Assembly: GCF_003265705.1 (NCBI RefSeq)
Contig: NW_020312894.1
Location: 3,920,968 to 3,984,967 of the forward strand
DNA length: 64,000 nt
Direction: 5' to 3'
Source of the DNA: Callorhinus ursinus
Taxonomy: Eukaryota; Chordata; Mammalia; Carnivora; Otariidae
In this document: in pieces, positions 21,019 through 33,639 of the stretch
Layout of the letters: every line of letters begins with the position of its first letter
Numbering within the stretch: the stretch's first letter is position 1
Translations under genes and position numbers: made by a program
Notes under the pieces: model-generated
Databases searched by the model: none
The model's input: the letters and a program-made list of their open reading frames with translations, nothing else
What the model was told of the DNA's origin: nothing

Positions 21019-24000
21019 TGGGGGATCCTGAGTTAATGGGCTCCCCCTCCCACGCAACACTTCTTGGAGCATTGCAGTCATGCTACTTTAGCCTAAAGGA
21101 GGGAACGGAGAGGCCGGGGTGGGGGAGCTCTTGCTTCTGTGTCAGACCTTGAGTGAAGAAGAGATTTTGACAGGGGATCTTTCAATCCTTTGAACTTGAA
21201 TCGTAGATGTGGCCACCTGTTTCTGTCACCAGGGCAGGGAGAAGAGAGGACCCTTCCTCCTCTACTTCCTATGCACATCCTCCTCTGTGGATGCCAGGTT
21301 TGTGTGTGTGAAGTTTGGGCAGGCTCTGGACGCTCTTCAGCTGGCATCTGAGTCTGAGTTTGAGCCCTGCTCCCGAGCGTGTCCGGCTTTGAGACCGGGG
21401 GAAGTCATCTGATGTTTGTCATCAGTCCAGCAGGGACCGCCATGCCGACTTCCCAGGAAGCTGCAGAAGCTAGACCGGGTAATGCAGCGCAAGCACATTC
21501 CAGACTGTAGACTGTGATATGTATGTGGGGTATGATTATGCAGCCTGATCCTCAGGGAGATCCAGAAGACAGAAAATCCAGAAGAAGCCTTAGAAAATGC
21601 CCTTCTGCTGTGGTCTGAGCTATCACACAGTGTGTGTTTGCTGTGCTTGTGGCTCGGGGTAGGTGGCGGGCTGCCCTGCAGTTGACCAGAAAGAAGGGAC
21701 GTGGATGGCACTAGGGGAAAAGCCAGCGTGGCAGCAGGTCACTTGTGGAGACACGAGTGCCCTCTGTGTCCAGGGAATGCCGGTGGGGCCAGACACCCAC
21801 CTTGGAATCTCCCACTCCTTGGTTTCAAGGCTTCTGTGCTACCTCCCTTAAAATGCCAGGATCAATCCCCTCCAGGGACTGTCCCAACCTTGAGAGGCAA
21901 CTAAATTCTCTTGGGCAAATTACCCAGAGAATTACCAAATCCACATGATAATTTTAGAGAGAGCCTTAAACAGGCCCACCACAGATGGTAGCACTTTGAG
22001 AGTCTGGAAGCCATCACTGTCCCCGTGCCACCTTGGCACTTACCAGACTAACCGGCATCTTCCAAGTAAGGTGAAATCCAGGTTGTGGGGGAAATCCAAA
22101 ATGGAACTCTGCTTCTCTGTCATTTTTACATCTCCTCATTCTGAGGATCAAAGCCTCCATCCTTCAGAGGGATGACTTGACTAATTGCGTAGTTATGGCT
22201 TAGACCCAATTAATAGTTAAATGGCTTTTTACTGTTAAAATTACACCTTCTCTAGGAGTTGCAAAGGAACAAGGGCTCTGGTCGAGTCTGGTTGCTATAA
22301 TATGGAGACCCTTCATGAATGGTAAAAAGATTGCTTTTTTTTCCCCTTAACCTTCCTTGGTTAAATCGATCCCTTTTCTACAGGGGCTTCTAGAAATGGG
22401 TAGCCTATGAAAACCACCTAAACAGTGGCTATTGAGGATGAGATAGAAGTGGAAAGAGATCATTCCTCCCCTAGATGCAACAAAGGAGCAGGAAATGCTC
22501 TGACATACAAGGTTCATAGAAATTTCAGATAGTTTGGCTTCTCTTTACCTGGTCTTAGCAGTTGAAAATGTTGTTCGACAGTTTTTCCTGCCTGTGTTTT
22601 TTTAACTTCCCCCTAAACAAAAGCATATGATGTATTTTGGTGGGGGCCCATCTGTTGTCAGACGTCTAATTTCATGTTTTTTTCCAGAATTGTTCCTAGT
22701 TAACAAATTCCTAATATAGTAATTCAGCTAAAACGCAGTCGACTTCCTGGGCGCCTCCCCCGAGTGTTCCCAGCTCACTCCTGCCCTGCTGGGCAGACCC
22801 ACGTCAGGCTCCGGGAGGAAGACACGGACATCGAGATCATCTTCGTGACACGGGACTTCAGCGTTGCTCTGGATGCAGTCTGCAAACCGCATTTATCCAG
22901 GAAGAGAAAAAAAGGCATCTTGTTCCCAAATGTTGAAAGAGAGACAACTAACGGCGTATTTTTAATTACCCGAATGCTTTAGCAGGGAAAGTAGTCAGTT
23001 TATAGTTACCTTCAATACGTAGACTACAAATTATTAGTGCATGAAAATGGCATCCAAGTTCTGTGGCTGGGTCTAGTAATTTTGGATTTTTTCCATGCTA
23101 TTACTGCCTGCTCCATATACCTTTACTGGTTCTTTTTGAAATTAACTTAATGGCACTCTGCAGAAACGGATTACCTACTGAGAGCGAGCGCTCGCCTGCA
23201 AAGAGGGACTGGGTCCCCACTGCGAGGCACTGATTTGGCACAAAGAGAGAAATGCTTTAGCATTAATTTACTTGGGTATCAAATTATTCAAAATAAATAA
23301 TTAAAGGCTTTTTAGGAGTCGGAGTCAATATTTGCTTTCAATATTTTGGATCCATTAATGCATATCCCGTATTGAGAAGGGCCGGGGGCCCTGCCAACTT
23401 TTGCCGCCGCAGCAATATATCCCTGAGCTTGCCACAGGTTTTTTCCCTTCGGGCATTAAATGTCGTTTCCCTGTCCCTGAAATTTCTCTGCAGCCCCCAT
23501 TATGTTTATCCGTGAGCCCGTCATTCCCTCTCAGGCCCAGCAGTTTAGCCGTGTCTGATGCCCTTCTCTTTTTACTAGCCTGTAGCCCGCCGCCCGGTGG
23601 GATTCCTCTGTGGGGACGGGGTCCTTGGGGAGGAAGAGATGCAGAACAAGAGGCTGCATGATCCCAGGGAGACTGGAAACCACAGCAAGGTTGGGCTGGG
23701 CAAAGAGCCCCCAGATGCCGCTCCGAGAGCTGCAGTTTGACCTGGTCGTCGATCAAATCCAAAACGCATCTCCGTGGTCTTACTCCTGCCCTAGCCGCGG
23801 TCATAAGTTCCCCCTTCCTAAAATGCCCTGGGAGTCTGGGCTTGAATTTCTAACTCTTGTTTGCAGCCTGGGGAACATAGAGACTCCCAAGTGATAGTAT
23901 AAGAGGCCACTGAGAAGCTCTGGCCTGGTGTTTCCTCAGTACTGAAAGGACGCAGTGATCGTTCAACTCAGTCCACTGTGTGTGTGTGTGTGTGTGTGTG

Positions 24001-25869
24001 CACGCGTGCTCACGTGCGCGGATGTGCATGCACATGGGTGTAGCCTTGCACAGAATGGTCATGTGGTCGACACACAAGAATGTCGTCGCCTTACATTAGT
24101 ATTCAGGAGGCCATGATGGGGGAACCCAATGCTCTGAAACTGAGTGGCCTCTGAGGATCTGTGGTTAACCCATTTTTAGATTGTGCTAACAAGAGCAATG
24201 TGAATTTCCCTTTAATTTCGCTCTCCCTCTCCATTTAGAAAGAAGCAAGGACCCAAAGAGTCATGGACAGGAGAGAAAGCTGTGTTAATTCTATGAAGGG
24301 TTCTCCAGTCACCCTCTTTAAAGACAGGACCATTTCCACTTGAAAAGGATGACTTTTAAAGAGCTCTGTTCCCCTAGCCATTACCCCACAGGCCAAGGGG
24401 GTGCTTTGTTCAAGTATAGACTTGGTGGACACTAACAGCCCAGACACAACCCCATGTCAGTCTCCCAGCTGCTCCCATCTGATGGTGCCGTTGTCCTTGC
24501 AGAACTGGACTTGAGAGTCTCCGTGGGGGGACCCTTGCTGCCCAGGCCCCTCTGCTGTCCTGGGATATGTGGCCACAAATGGAGACTCCTTATTGGTGGT
24601 ATCTCCCATCCCTCATTTTCTTCAGGTTTTAGAGAGTTGTGGGTGAGAACTTTTAAAGGTGTTATCAAATTTTCCCTTTTCCAAGTATTTTTTTATTCAT
24701 GGAGAAAATAACACAGTTACATACATGATAGACTAGGCCTTTTTGGGGTTATATCTGAAAGGCATATTTTCTGCCCATAAGTTCAGCAAATAGCACCGAG
24801 CAGCAGTAATTGGAGAACGCAGTCTAAATTCCCTCCCCTTCTCTGAGCAGGAGGAACCTGACTTCAGATGTTAATCATTTTAGGCGTGGATTTCATTTAT
24901 GTTACACTACAGTATCAGCACTGTTCTGGAAGCCGAGAAACACACGGTGCTCTTTACCCAAAATGAAAAAGAAAGAAAGTGGGATCCCTCTACCACACAC
25001 CTGGGCTGCAGAGGCTGATTCCATCGTGCCAAAGGCTGTAGTCAGCACAGCCCGGACACCAGAGGTGTGCATGTGCGAGCGCGTGGGAGCACACCTTCTA
25101 ACACGCTCCACCTGTACCTGTTCGCTCACCTGTTTCTGGAACACTGGGACTGTCCTCAGCCAGACAGAATGGTGTTGAGGATCAAGTGAGTAAGAGACTC
25201 GAGAAACAACTTGTGTGTCATCCCTCAATTGCCATAAAAATTGAACCCACAGCATTGTCAGTTACCTACCCTCTTAAATTGCATATCGAAGAAGAACATT
25301 AATAACTATAAAGACACAGGGAAGTGGATAAATCACTCAAGAAACCAGTTTGTGTCTGGTCATGAAGGTGGAGGAAATGTGGAATAGCAGGACGTTGACT
25401 TTTGCGAGCTGCCCATTTATAGTACGAAGACAGCGCTCTTTATAATTTAGGCAAAATTACGGTTTTTGTTGTTGTTGTTTTTACTAAACTGGAGACCAGT
25501 CATGTCTCATTGACAACTCAGAAAGCTGCCCATCTACCATGACTCTAACACCAAGAGATTGCTCCCCTTCTAATCTGCCTGATAATACACTGTGATATCT
25601 TCCACAAATGCACCTGCTTACCCTGCTCACCCCTTGTGACAGGACGATCCCTGGCCTTTCTCTTCGCAAAACTAAGTAGTCACATTTAAGCAGCTCCTTG
25701 CTCCTTGCTCTGCTCCAACACTGAGGTTTCCATGCTTCTCGCTCTTGTGCATGCATCAAGGACCGTATCACTTGTCACTTTTTGTCACGAATTTCTCCTG
25801 CCTCCTATATTCTTTATCATCTCCTTTCAGCTTGAATAGGTAGAGTAATTTTCTGAGCTTCCTATCATG
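21019..25869. other. unique sequence with one microsatellite; possible conserved noncoding block at 22.7-23.5 kb
   Basis: No exon or repeat family is recognised across this stretch. 23150-23420 has clustered TAAT motifs (CATTAATTTACTTGG, TAATTA at 23298-23303, CCATTAATGC) beside CpG-containing GAGCGAGCGCTCGC, a mix seen in developmental enhancers. 25450-25490 is a short (GTT)n run. Confidence 0.45.
23977..24000. repeat. (TG)n microsatellite
   Basis: Uninterrupted TG run of 24 bases, followed by mixed CG/TG words. Confidence 0.95.
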
Positions 25870-26645
25870 AATTCTGCCCATCTTGGTGCTTACAACATTT
25901 AATTTCATTGCATTCCCCCTTGTTAAGATATAGAATATTACAACAGAAGCCTTCCTCATGCTTCGTCCCCTCGCTGCCATGCTAAGCTAATCACCATTCT
26001 GACATGTATCACTCTGGTTTAGTTTTGTGCATGAATTGTGTGTTATCTACTCGTTTGTCTGCTGCACGTGACTTCTTTAGTTCAGTAATATTTCTGCGAG
26101 AGTCCTCTGTGCTGTTATATGCAGCAATGGTTTGTACCTTTTCACTGGTGCGTAATACTCTGCTGCATGGAAGGATCACACTATAACTGTGTCCTGCTGT
26201 GGTCGGTATCTTGTGGTTTCCTCAGGTTTGGGCTATTACAAAGAGCACGGCCAAGAGCATTACTGTGCGTGTCCTTTGGTGAACAGATGGATGCATCGCT
26301 ATTGAGTATATATCTAGGGGTGGAATTGCTAGGTTAAAGACTACGCGCTGTCAGCCTTATTCGACTCTGTCAAGCAGGTTTCCAAGTGGCTTGCGTCAGT
26401 TCATATTCTTACCAGCAGTTGGGTAAGAGTTCGGGCTGCTCCACATCTGAGCAATACTTGGTATTGCCAGTATTTTTCCCCGCCGTTCTGGTGGCTAAGT
26501 AGTGGTATCTCTTCAAAGTTATAAATTTCAATTCCTTGGTGACTAATTATGTTGAATATTCTTTAATATGCTTGTTAGTCATTTTTGGTGAAATTCACAT
26601 CAGGTCTTTGATTTTTGGTTTTTTGTTTCAGTGTTTGCAATTACT
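25870..26645 (-). mobile_element. old L1 (L1M/HAL1-like) 3' end fragment
   Basis: The plus strand shows the complement of an old L1 3' end: CTGACATGTATCACTCTGG, TGGATGCATCGCTATTGAG, TATATATCTAGGGGTGGAAT, TTGCTAGGTTAAAG and TTATGTTGAATATTC. Heavily mutated, no open frame. It lies directly before a second, separate L1M 3' end. Confidence 0.6.
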
Positions 26646-26649
26646 CTTT

Positions 26650-28403
26650 AACGAAACTATTCTGTATTGAAGTAACTATAGATTTACATGTAATTATAAG
26701 AAATAATACTGAGAGATGCCATATACCCTTTACCCAGTTTCTTCCAATGGAAACATCTTGCATGGCGTGGTGCAGTATTGCAACCAGGACGTTGACATTG
26801 AGAGTCAAGATAAAGAACATTCCCATCACCCCAAGGATCCCTCATGTTGTCCTTCTGTAGCCACACTCACCTCCCCACCCCATTCCTGATCCTTAGTAAC
26901 CACTAATAAGTTTTCCATTTTGTAATTCTTTCATTTGAGAGATGCTATATTTGGAACTATATAGTTTGTTACTTCTTGGGATTGGCTTTATTTTTTTTCT
27001 GCTCAACTTAATTCCGTTGAGATTAATCCAGGTTGTTGTGTGTATCAATCATTCATTCCTTTTTATTGCTGAGCAGTGTTCCAGAATATGGATACTCCAG
27101 CTTGTTTCACCACTCACCTGTTGAAGGACATCTGAGTGGTTTCCACTTTTTGGCTATGAACATTTAAGTGCTGATTTTGTGTGAACATGTTTTTATTTCT
27201 CTAGGATAATGCCCAAAAGTGCAATTCCTGGGTTGTACGACAGTTGCATGCTTAGTGTGCAAAGGAAACTGGTAAACTGTTTTCCAGTATGGCTCTCCCA
27301 TTCTACAGTCCCATCTGGAATGTGTGAGTGACCCAATTCTCTGCATCCTTGTCAGCATTTGGTGCTGTCACTGTATTGTATTTTAGTCACCCTGGTAGGT
27401 GTGTGGTGACTTCTCACTGTGGTTTATGTTGCATTTTCCTGATGACAAATGATGTTGAACATCTTTAATGTTTCTATACCATCTGCACAACCTCTTTGGT
27501 GAAATGTCTCATCTTGTCTCTTGCCCATTTTCCAATTGCTGGTTTATTCCTGTTGAGTTTTAAAGTCTTTATATATTCTACATACTATTCTTTGGTTGGA
27601 TATGTGGTTTGCAAATATTTTCTCCCCACTCTGTAGCTTGTTTTTTTTCATACCCTTGACAGGGTGTTTCATGGAGCAAATGTTTTCAATTTTGATGAAA
27701 TACAAAATTGATAAATTTTCCTTTTATGGGTTATACTTTTGACTTTTTAAAAAGCTGAGTTGTCTTTTTCTTAATTGTAGGAATTCCTTTTATATTCAGG
27801 ATCTGAGTTCTTTGCTGAATAAATGTATTGAAAATACCTCTCCCGGGGCATGCCTTATTTTTATTCTTTTAATGATATTTTTTGATAAATGAAAATTTTT
27901 GTATTCAATTAATCATCCTTTCTTTTATGATTGCTCTTTGTATTCTATTTAGGAAATATTTCCCTACACAGAGGGCACAGTAATATTTGCCTATGTTACC
28001 TTCTAGAAGCTTTTATTGGTTGTCATTTACATTTAGGCCCAAGATCCATCTGGCACTGGGTTTTGTGTATGGTGGAATTTAGGCATCAAGGTTCATTTTT
28101 TCCACATGGATATCTAATCACTACAACACCACTTACTGAAAAGACCATTCTAACCCACTGAATAACAGAGGCACCTTTGTCATATATTAAGTTAATAAAA
28201 CATACACATCCTTGCATATACACACATGCAGACACATATTCACACATATGCGTCTCTACAAGTACATACATAAATAACTGAGTATGTTTGTTTCTGGATT
28301 CTTCTACCTTTCGCATTCTGTGTTCTAGTTATTGACTCAGGAAATACGTCTTTATCTTATGAAACTGTAATACATTTTTGACTTCAAGAGTATCATTTGT
28401 ATT
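26650..28403 (-). mobile_element. ancient L1M, segment 1 (3' UTR and ORF2 C-terminal region)
   Basis: The order of complement blocks matches an L1M 3' end: CCATATACCCTTTACCCAGT, ACCAGGACGTTGACATTG, GGGATTGGCTTTA, ATCATTCATTCCTTTTTATT, TTTGGCTATGAACATTTAAG, TTTGCAAATATTTTCTCCCC and ATCCATCTGGCACTGGG. This is the 3'-most piece of a long minus-strand L1M that resumes after each later insertion. All reading frames are broken. Confidence 0.8.
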
Positions 28404-28417
28404 TCCAAATAGATTTT

Positions 28418-28607
28418 TTTTTAACGATTTTATTTATTCATTTGAGAGAGAGAATGAGAGATAGAGAGCACGAGAGGGAAGAGGGTCAGAGGGAGAAGCA
28501 GACTCCCCGCTGAGCAGGGAGCCCGATGCGGGACTCGATCCAGGGACTCCAGGATCATGACCTGAGCCGAAGGCAGTTGCTCAACCAACTGAGCCACCCA
28601 AGCGCCC
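28418..28607 (-). mobile_element. CAN-SINE, full length, inside the L1M
   Basis: Same family as the element at 981. The T-run and TTTATT tail are on the left and the tRNA-like head (complement ending AAGCGCCC) is on the right. It is flanked by a perfect 14-bp duplication, TCCAAATAGATTTT, at 28404-28417 and 28608-28621. The flanking L1M resumes at once. Confidence 0.95.
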
Positions 28608-28621
28608 TCCAAATAGATTTT

Positions 28622-28665
28622 AAAACCAGTTCGTCAACTTCACATACAAAAATATCCTGGGATTT
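28622..28665 (-). mobile_element. ancient L1M, segment 2
   Basis: Short stretch (AAAACCAGTTCGTCAACTTC...) that continues ORF2 of the L1M between the SINE and the truncated L1. Confidence 0.65.
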
Positions 28666-28706
28666 CAAGACTGGAATTTTCTTTTCTTTTTTTTTTATTT
28701 TAATTT

Positions 28707-28712
28707 TTTATT
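28707..28712 (-). promoter_or_regulatory. L1 polyadenylation signal (AATAAA)
   Basis: Reads TTTATT on the plus strand, just inside the poly-A end of the truncated L1. The same motif is at the equivalent place in the 7 kb copy. Confidence 0.6.
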
Positions 28713-28926
28713 GTTATGTTAATCACCATATATTACATCATTAGTTTTTGGTGTACTGTTCCATGATTCATTGTTTGTGCATAACACCCAGTGCTCCATG
28801 CAGAACGTGCCCTCCTCAATACCCATTACCAGGCTAACCCATCCCCCTACCCCCCTCCCCTCTAGAACCCTCAGTTTGTTTTTCAGAGTCCATCATCTCT
28901 CATGGTTCGTCTCCCCCTCTGACATA

Positions 28927-29326
28927 NNNNNNNNNNNNNNNNNNNNNNNNNNNNNNNNNNNNNNNNNNNNNNNNNNNNNNNNNNNNNNNNNNNNNNNNNN
29001 NNNNNNNNNNNNNNNNNNNNNNNNNNNNNNNNNNNNNNNNNNNNNNNNNNNNNNNNNNNNNNNNNNNNNNNNNNNNNNNNNNNNNNNNNNNNNNNNNNNN
29101 NNNNNNNNNNNNNNNNNNNNNNNNNNNNNNNNNNNNNNNNNNNNNNNNNNNNNNNNNNNNNNNNNNNNNNNNNNNNNNNNNNNNNNNNNNNNNNNNNNNN
29201 NNNNNNNNNNNNNNNNNNNNNNNNNNNNNNNNNNNNNNNNNNNNNNNNNNNNNNNNNNNNNNNNNNNNNNNNNNNNNNNNNNNNNNNNNNNNNNNNNNNN
29301 NNNNNNNNNNNNNNNNNNNNNNNNNN
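28927..29326. other. assembly gap, 400 N
   Basis: Exactly 400 undetermined bases inside the 3' UTR of the truncated L1. By alignment to the intact copy (30291-30489) only about 199 bases should be missing. Confidence 0.99.
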
Positions 29327-29354
29327 CAGTTTGTTTCCTGAGATTAAGAATTCC

Positions 29355-29801
29355 TCATATCAGTGAGGTCATAGGATACATGTCTTTCTCTGATTGACTT
29401 ATTTCACTCAGCATAACACCCTGCAGTTCCATCCACGTCGTTGCAAATGGCAAGATCTCATTCCTTTTGATGGCTGCATAATATTCCATTGTGTATATAT
29501 ACCACCTCTTCTTTATCCATTCATCTGTCGATGGGCATCTTGGCTCTTTCCACAGTTTGGCTATAGTGGACATTGCTGCTATAAACATTGGGGTACAGGT
29601 ACCCCTTCGGGTCCCTACATTTGTATCTTTGGGGTAAATACCCAGTAGTGCAATTGCTGGATCGAACGGTAGCTCTAATTTCAACGGTTTGAGGAACCTC
29701 CATACTGTTTTCCAGAGTGGCTGCACCAGCTTGCATTCCCACCAACAGTGTAGGAGGGTTCCCCTTTCTCCACATCCCCGCCAACATCTGTCGTTCCCTG
29801 A
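29355..29801 (-). pseudogene. L1 ORF2 C-terminal fragment (149 codons)
   Basis: An uninterrupted frame covers the end of ORF2p. It holds the cysteine motif C-x3-C-x7-H-x4-C ([18 protein letters not shown]), then [36 protein letters not shown] and the usual C-terminus [11 protein letters not shown]. It lacks endonuclease and reverse transcriptase because the insertion is 5'-truncated. There is no ATG at its start; the frame opens at the truncation point and runs into the flank. It cannot make a functional ORF2 protein. It differs from the 7 kb copy at several residues, so it is a separate insertion. Confidence 0.93.
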
Positions 29802-29816
29802 CAAGACTGGAATTTT

Positions 29817-30047
29817 ATTGACTCTGGAGAACTGACAGGATTATACTATTGAATCTGCTGATCAATGCATATAATATGTATCTCCATTCACGTCAATCTG
29901 TAACTTTTCCTCAATAATTTGCTGCTTTCTGTGCAGAGATTTTACAACTTTCAGTACATTTTTTCCCCTAGGTGTGTGATTTTTTAATGCTATTATAACT
30001 GGTGTCAATGAAAAAAATCATTTTCTAGTTGTTTATTTCTAGTGTGT
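29817..30047 (-). mobile_element. ancient L1M, segment 3 (ORF2 region)
   Basis: Continues the L1M between the two younger L1s (ATTGAATCTGCTGATCAATG and similar blocks). The frame is destroyed. Confidence 0.65.
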
Positions 30048-30070
30048 ACAAATGCACTTTTTTAAAATTT

Positions 30071-30076
30071 TTTATT
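30071..30076 (-). promoter_or_regulatory. L1 polyadenylation signal (AATAAA)
   Basis: TTTATT on the plus strand, next to the A-rich 3' end of the 7 kb L1. Confidence 0.65.
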
Positions 30077-30517
30077 GTTATGTTAATCACCATATATTAC
30101 ATCATTAGTTTTTGATGTAGTGTTCCATGATTCATTATTTGTTCATAACACCCAGTGCTCCACGCAGACTGTGCCCTCTTTAATACCCATCACGAGGCTA
30201 AGCCATCCCCCTACCCTCCTCCCCTCTAGAACCCTCAGTTTGTTTTTCCGAGTCCATCATCTCTCATGGTTCGTCTCCCCCTCCGATTTACTCCCCTTCA
30301 TTCTTCCCCTCCTGCTATCTTCTTCTTTTTCTTTTTTCTTAACATATCTTGCATTATTTGTTTCAGAAGTACAGATCTGTGATTCAACAGTCTTGCACAA
30401 TTCACAGCGCTCACCATAGCACATACCCTCCCCAGTGTCTATCACCCAGCCACCCCATCCCGCCCACCCCCAACCACTCCAGCAACACTCAGTTTGTTTC
30501 CTGAGATTAAGAATTCC

Positions 30518-31561
30518 TCATATCAGTGAGGTCATAGGATACATGTCTTTCTCTGATTGACTTATTTCACTCAGCATAACACACTCCAGTCCCATCCACG
30601 TCCTTGCAAATGGCAAGATCTCATTCCTTTTGATGGCTGCATAATATTCCATTATGTATATATACCACATCTTCTTTAGCCATTCATCTGTCGATGGGCA
30701 TCTTGGCTTTTTCCACAGTTTGGCTATTGAGGACATTGCTGCTAAAACCATTGGGGTGCACGTACCCCTTCGGGTCCCTACATTTGTATCTTTGGGGTAA
30801 ATAGCCAGTAGTGCAATTGCAGGATCGAATGGTAGCTCTAATTTCAACGGTTTGAGGAACCTCCATACTGTTTTCCAGAGTGGTTGCACCAGCTTGCATT
30901 CCCACCAACAGTGTAGGAGGGTTCCCCTTTCTCCACATCCCCGCCAACATCTGTCGTTTCCTGACTTCTTAATTTTAGCCATTCTGACTGGTGTGAGGTG
31001 GTATCTAATTGAGGTTTTGATTTGGATTTCCCTGATGCCGAGCGATGCTGAGCACTTTTTCATGTGCCTGTTGGCCATTTGGATGTCTTCTTTGGAAAAA
31101 TGTCTGTTCATGTCTTCTGCCCATTTCTTGATTGGATTATTTGTTCTTTGGGTGTTGAGTTTGATAAGTTCTTTATAGATTTTGGGTACTAGCCCTTTAT
31201 CTGATATGTCGTTTGCAAATATTTTCTCCCATTCTGTCGGTTGTCTTTTGGTTTTGTGGACTGTTTCTTTTGCTGTGCAAAAGCTTTTTATCTTGATGAA
31301 ATCCCAATAGTTCATTTTTGCCCTGGCTTCCCTTGCCTTTGGCGATGTTTCTAGGAAGAAGTTGCTGCGGCTGAGGTGGAAGAGGTTGCTACCTGTGTTC
31401 TCCTTTAGGATTTTGATGGACTCCTGTCTCACGTTTAGGTCTTTCAACCATTTGGAGTCTATTTTTGTGTGTGGTGTAAGGAAATGGTCCAGTTTCATTC
31501 TTCTGCATATGGCTGTCCAATTTCCCAACACCATTTGTTGAAGAGACTGTCTTTTTTCCAT
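30518..31561 (-). pseudogene. L1 ORF2, C-terminal part
   Basis: Open frame of 347 codons covering the region after the reverse transcriptase. It ends in the cysteine motif [18 protein letters not shown] (C-x3-C-x7-H-x4-C, about residues 205-222) and the usual C-terminus. It is in a different frame from the reverse transcriptase part. A TGA at 31639-31641 and a frameshift near 31510-31520 (in TGGTGTTGGGAAATTGG on the minus strand) separate them. The internal ATG at 31561 is not a real start. In intact L1s this region helps bind RNA during target-primed reverse transcription. Confidence 0.92.
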
Positions 31562-31638
31562 TGGACATTCTTTCCTGCTTTGTCAAAGATAAGTTGACCA
31601 TAGAGTTGAGGGTCCATTTCTGGCCTCTCGATTCTGTT

Positions 31639-33639
31639 TCATTGATCTATGTGTCTGTTTTTGTGCCAGTACCATACTGTCTTGACGATGACAGCTCTGT
31701 AATAGAGCTGGAAGTCCAGAATTGTGATGCCGCCAGCTTTGCTTTTCTTTTTCAATATTCCTCTGGCTATTCGGGGTCTCTTCTGGTTCCATACAAATTT
31801 TAGGATTATTTGTTCCATTTCTTTGAAAAAAGTGGATGGTATTTTGATGGGGATTGCATTGAATATGTAGATTGCTCTAGGTAACATTGACATCTTCACA
31901 ATGTTGGTTCTCCCAATCCATGAGCATGGAATATTTTTCCATTTCTTTGTGTCTTCTTCAATTTCTTTCATGAGTATTTTATACTTTTCTGAGTACAGAT
32001 CCTTTCCCTCTTTGGTTAAATTTATTCCTAGGTATCTTATGGTTTTGGGTGCAATTGTAAATGGGATCAACTCCTTGATTTGTCTCTCTTCTGTCTTGTT
32101 GTTGGTGTATAGGAATGCCACTGATTTCTGTGCATTGATTTTATAGCCTGCCACTTGACTGAATTCCTGTATGAGTTCTAGCAGTTTTGGGGTGGAGTCT
32201 TTTGGGTTTTCCACATACAGTATCATATCATCTGCAAAGAGTGAGAGTTTGGCTTCCTCTTTGCCGATTTGGATGCCTTTGATTTCTTTTTGTTGTCTGA
32301 TTGCTGTGGCTAGGACTTCTAATACTATGTTGAATAGCAGTGGTGAGAGTGGACATCCCTGCCGCGTTCCTGACCTTAGGGGAAAAGCTCTCAGCTTTTC
32401 CCCATTGAGAATGATATTCGCTGTAGGTTTTTCATAGATGGCTTTTATGATATTGAGGTATGTACTCTCTATCCCTATACTCTGAACAGTTTGGATCAAG
32501 AAAGGATGCTGTACTTTGTCAAATGCTTTTTCTGCATCTATTGAGAGGATCCTATGATTCTTGTGCTTTCTTTTGTTAATGTATTGTATCACGTTGATTG
32601 ATTTGCGAATGTTGAACCAGCCTTGCAGGCCAGGGATAAATCCCACTTGGTCGTGGTGAATAATCCTTTTAATGTACTGTTGGACCCTATTGGCTAGTAT
32701 TTTGGAGAGAATTTTTGCATCCATGTTCATCAAGGATATTGGTCTGTAATTCTCCTTTTTGATGGGGTCTTTGTCTGGTTTTGGGATCAAAGTAATGGTG
32801 GCCTCGTAAAATGAATTTGGAAGTTTCCCTTCCATTTCTATTTTTTGGAACAGTTTCAGGAGAATAGGTATTAATTCTTCTTTAAATGTCTGATAGAATT
32901 CCCCTGGGAAGACTTCTGGCCCTGGGCTTTTGTTTCTTGGGAGATTTTTGATGACTGCTTCAATTTCCTTAGTGGTTATAGGTCTGTTCAGATTTTCTAT
33001 TTCTTCCTGGTTCAGTTTTGGTCTTTGATACATCTCTAGGAATCCATCCATTTCTTCCAGGTTATCTCATTTGCTGGCATAGAGTTGCTCATAATATGTT
33101 CATATACTTGTTTGTATTTCTTTGGTGTTGGTTGTGATCTCTCCTCTTTCATTCATGATTTTGTTGGTTTGGGTCATTTCTCTTTTCTTTTTGATCAGTC
33201 TGGCCAGGGGTTTATCAATCTTGTTAATTCTTTCAAAGAACCAGCTCCTAGATTCGTTGATCTGTTCTACTGTTCTTTTGGTTTCTAGTTCATTGATTTC
33301 TGCTCTGATCTTTATGATTTCTCTTCTCCTGCTGGGTTTAGGCTTTATTTGCTGTTCTTTCTCCAGCTCCTTTAGGTGTAGGGTTAGGTTGTGTATTTGA
33401 GACCTTTCTTGTTTCTTGAGAAAGGCTTGTATTGCTATATACTTTCCTCTCAGGACTGCCTTTGCTGTATCCCAAAGATTTTGAACACTTGTGTTTTCAT
33501 TTTCATTGGTTTCCATGAATTTTTTAAATTCTTCTTTAATTTCCTGGTTGACCCATTCATTTCTTAGTAGGATGCTCTTTAGCCTCCATGTATTTGAGAT
33601 CTTTCCAACTTTCCTCTTGTGATTGAGTTCTAGTTTCAA
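31639..33639 (-). pseudogene. L1 ORF2, linker and reverse transcriptase part
   Basis: One reading frame interrupted by TGA at 33100-33102 and again at 33067-33069, and ended by TGA at 31639-31641. The part after the second stop (from the Met at 33051, 470 codons) holds the reverse transcriptase blocks: [10 protein letters not shown] (about residues 171-180), [11 protein letters not shown] (231-241) and the catalytic FADD (272-275, at 32227-32238). The catalytic aspartates are intact, so the domain is killed by stops and frameshifts rather than by active-site change. In a live element this enzyme copies L1 and SINE RNA at the nicked target. Confidence 0.93.

Larger units (their letters stand above)
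28681..29801 (-). mobile_element. 5'-truncated L1 (young carnivore type), with assembly gap
   Basis: A 15-bp perfect target-site duplication, CAAGACTGGAATTTT, flanks it at 28666-28680 and 29802-29816. Sense is minus: a T-run (poly-A) on the left, then 3' UTR, then the last about 149 codons of ORF2, truncated on the right. The 3' UTR is closely similar to that of the 7 kb L1 at 30063. A run of 400 N lies inside the 3' UTR. Confidence 0.95.

Noticed and set aside
28771..29397. 208-codon plus-strand ORF
   Set aside because: Most of it is translated through the 400-N gap; the rest is L1 3' UTR antisense.
29355..29804. Apparent complete 149-codon protein
   Set aside because: The nominal start is not ATG and the frame opens at the truncation point of an L1; it is an ORF2 remnant.
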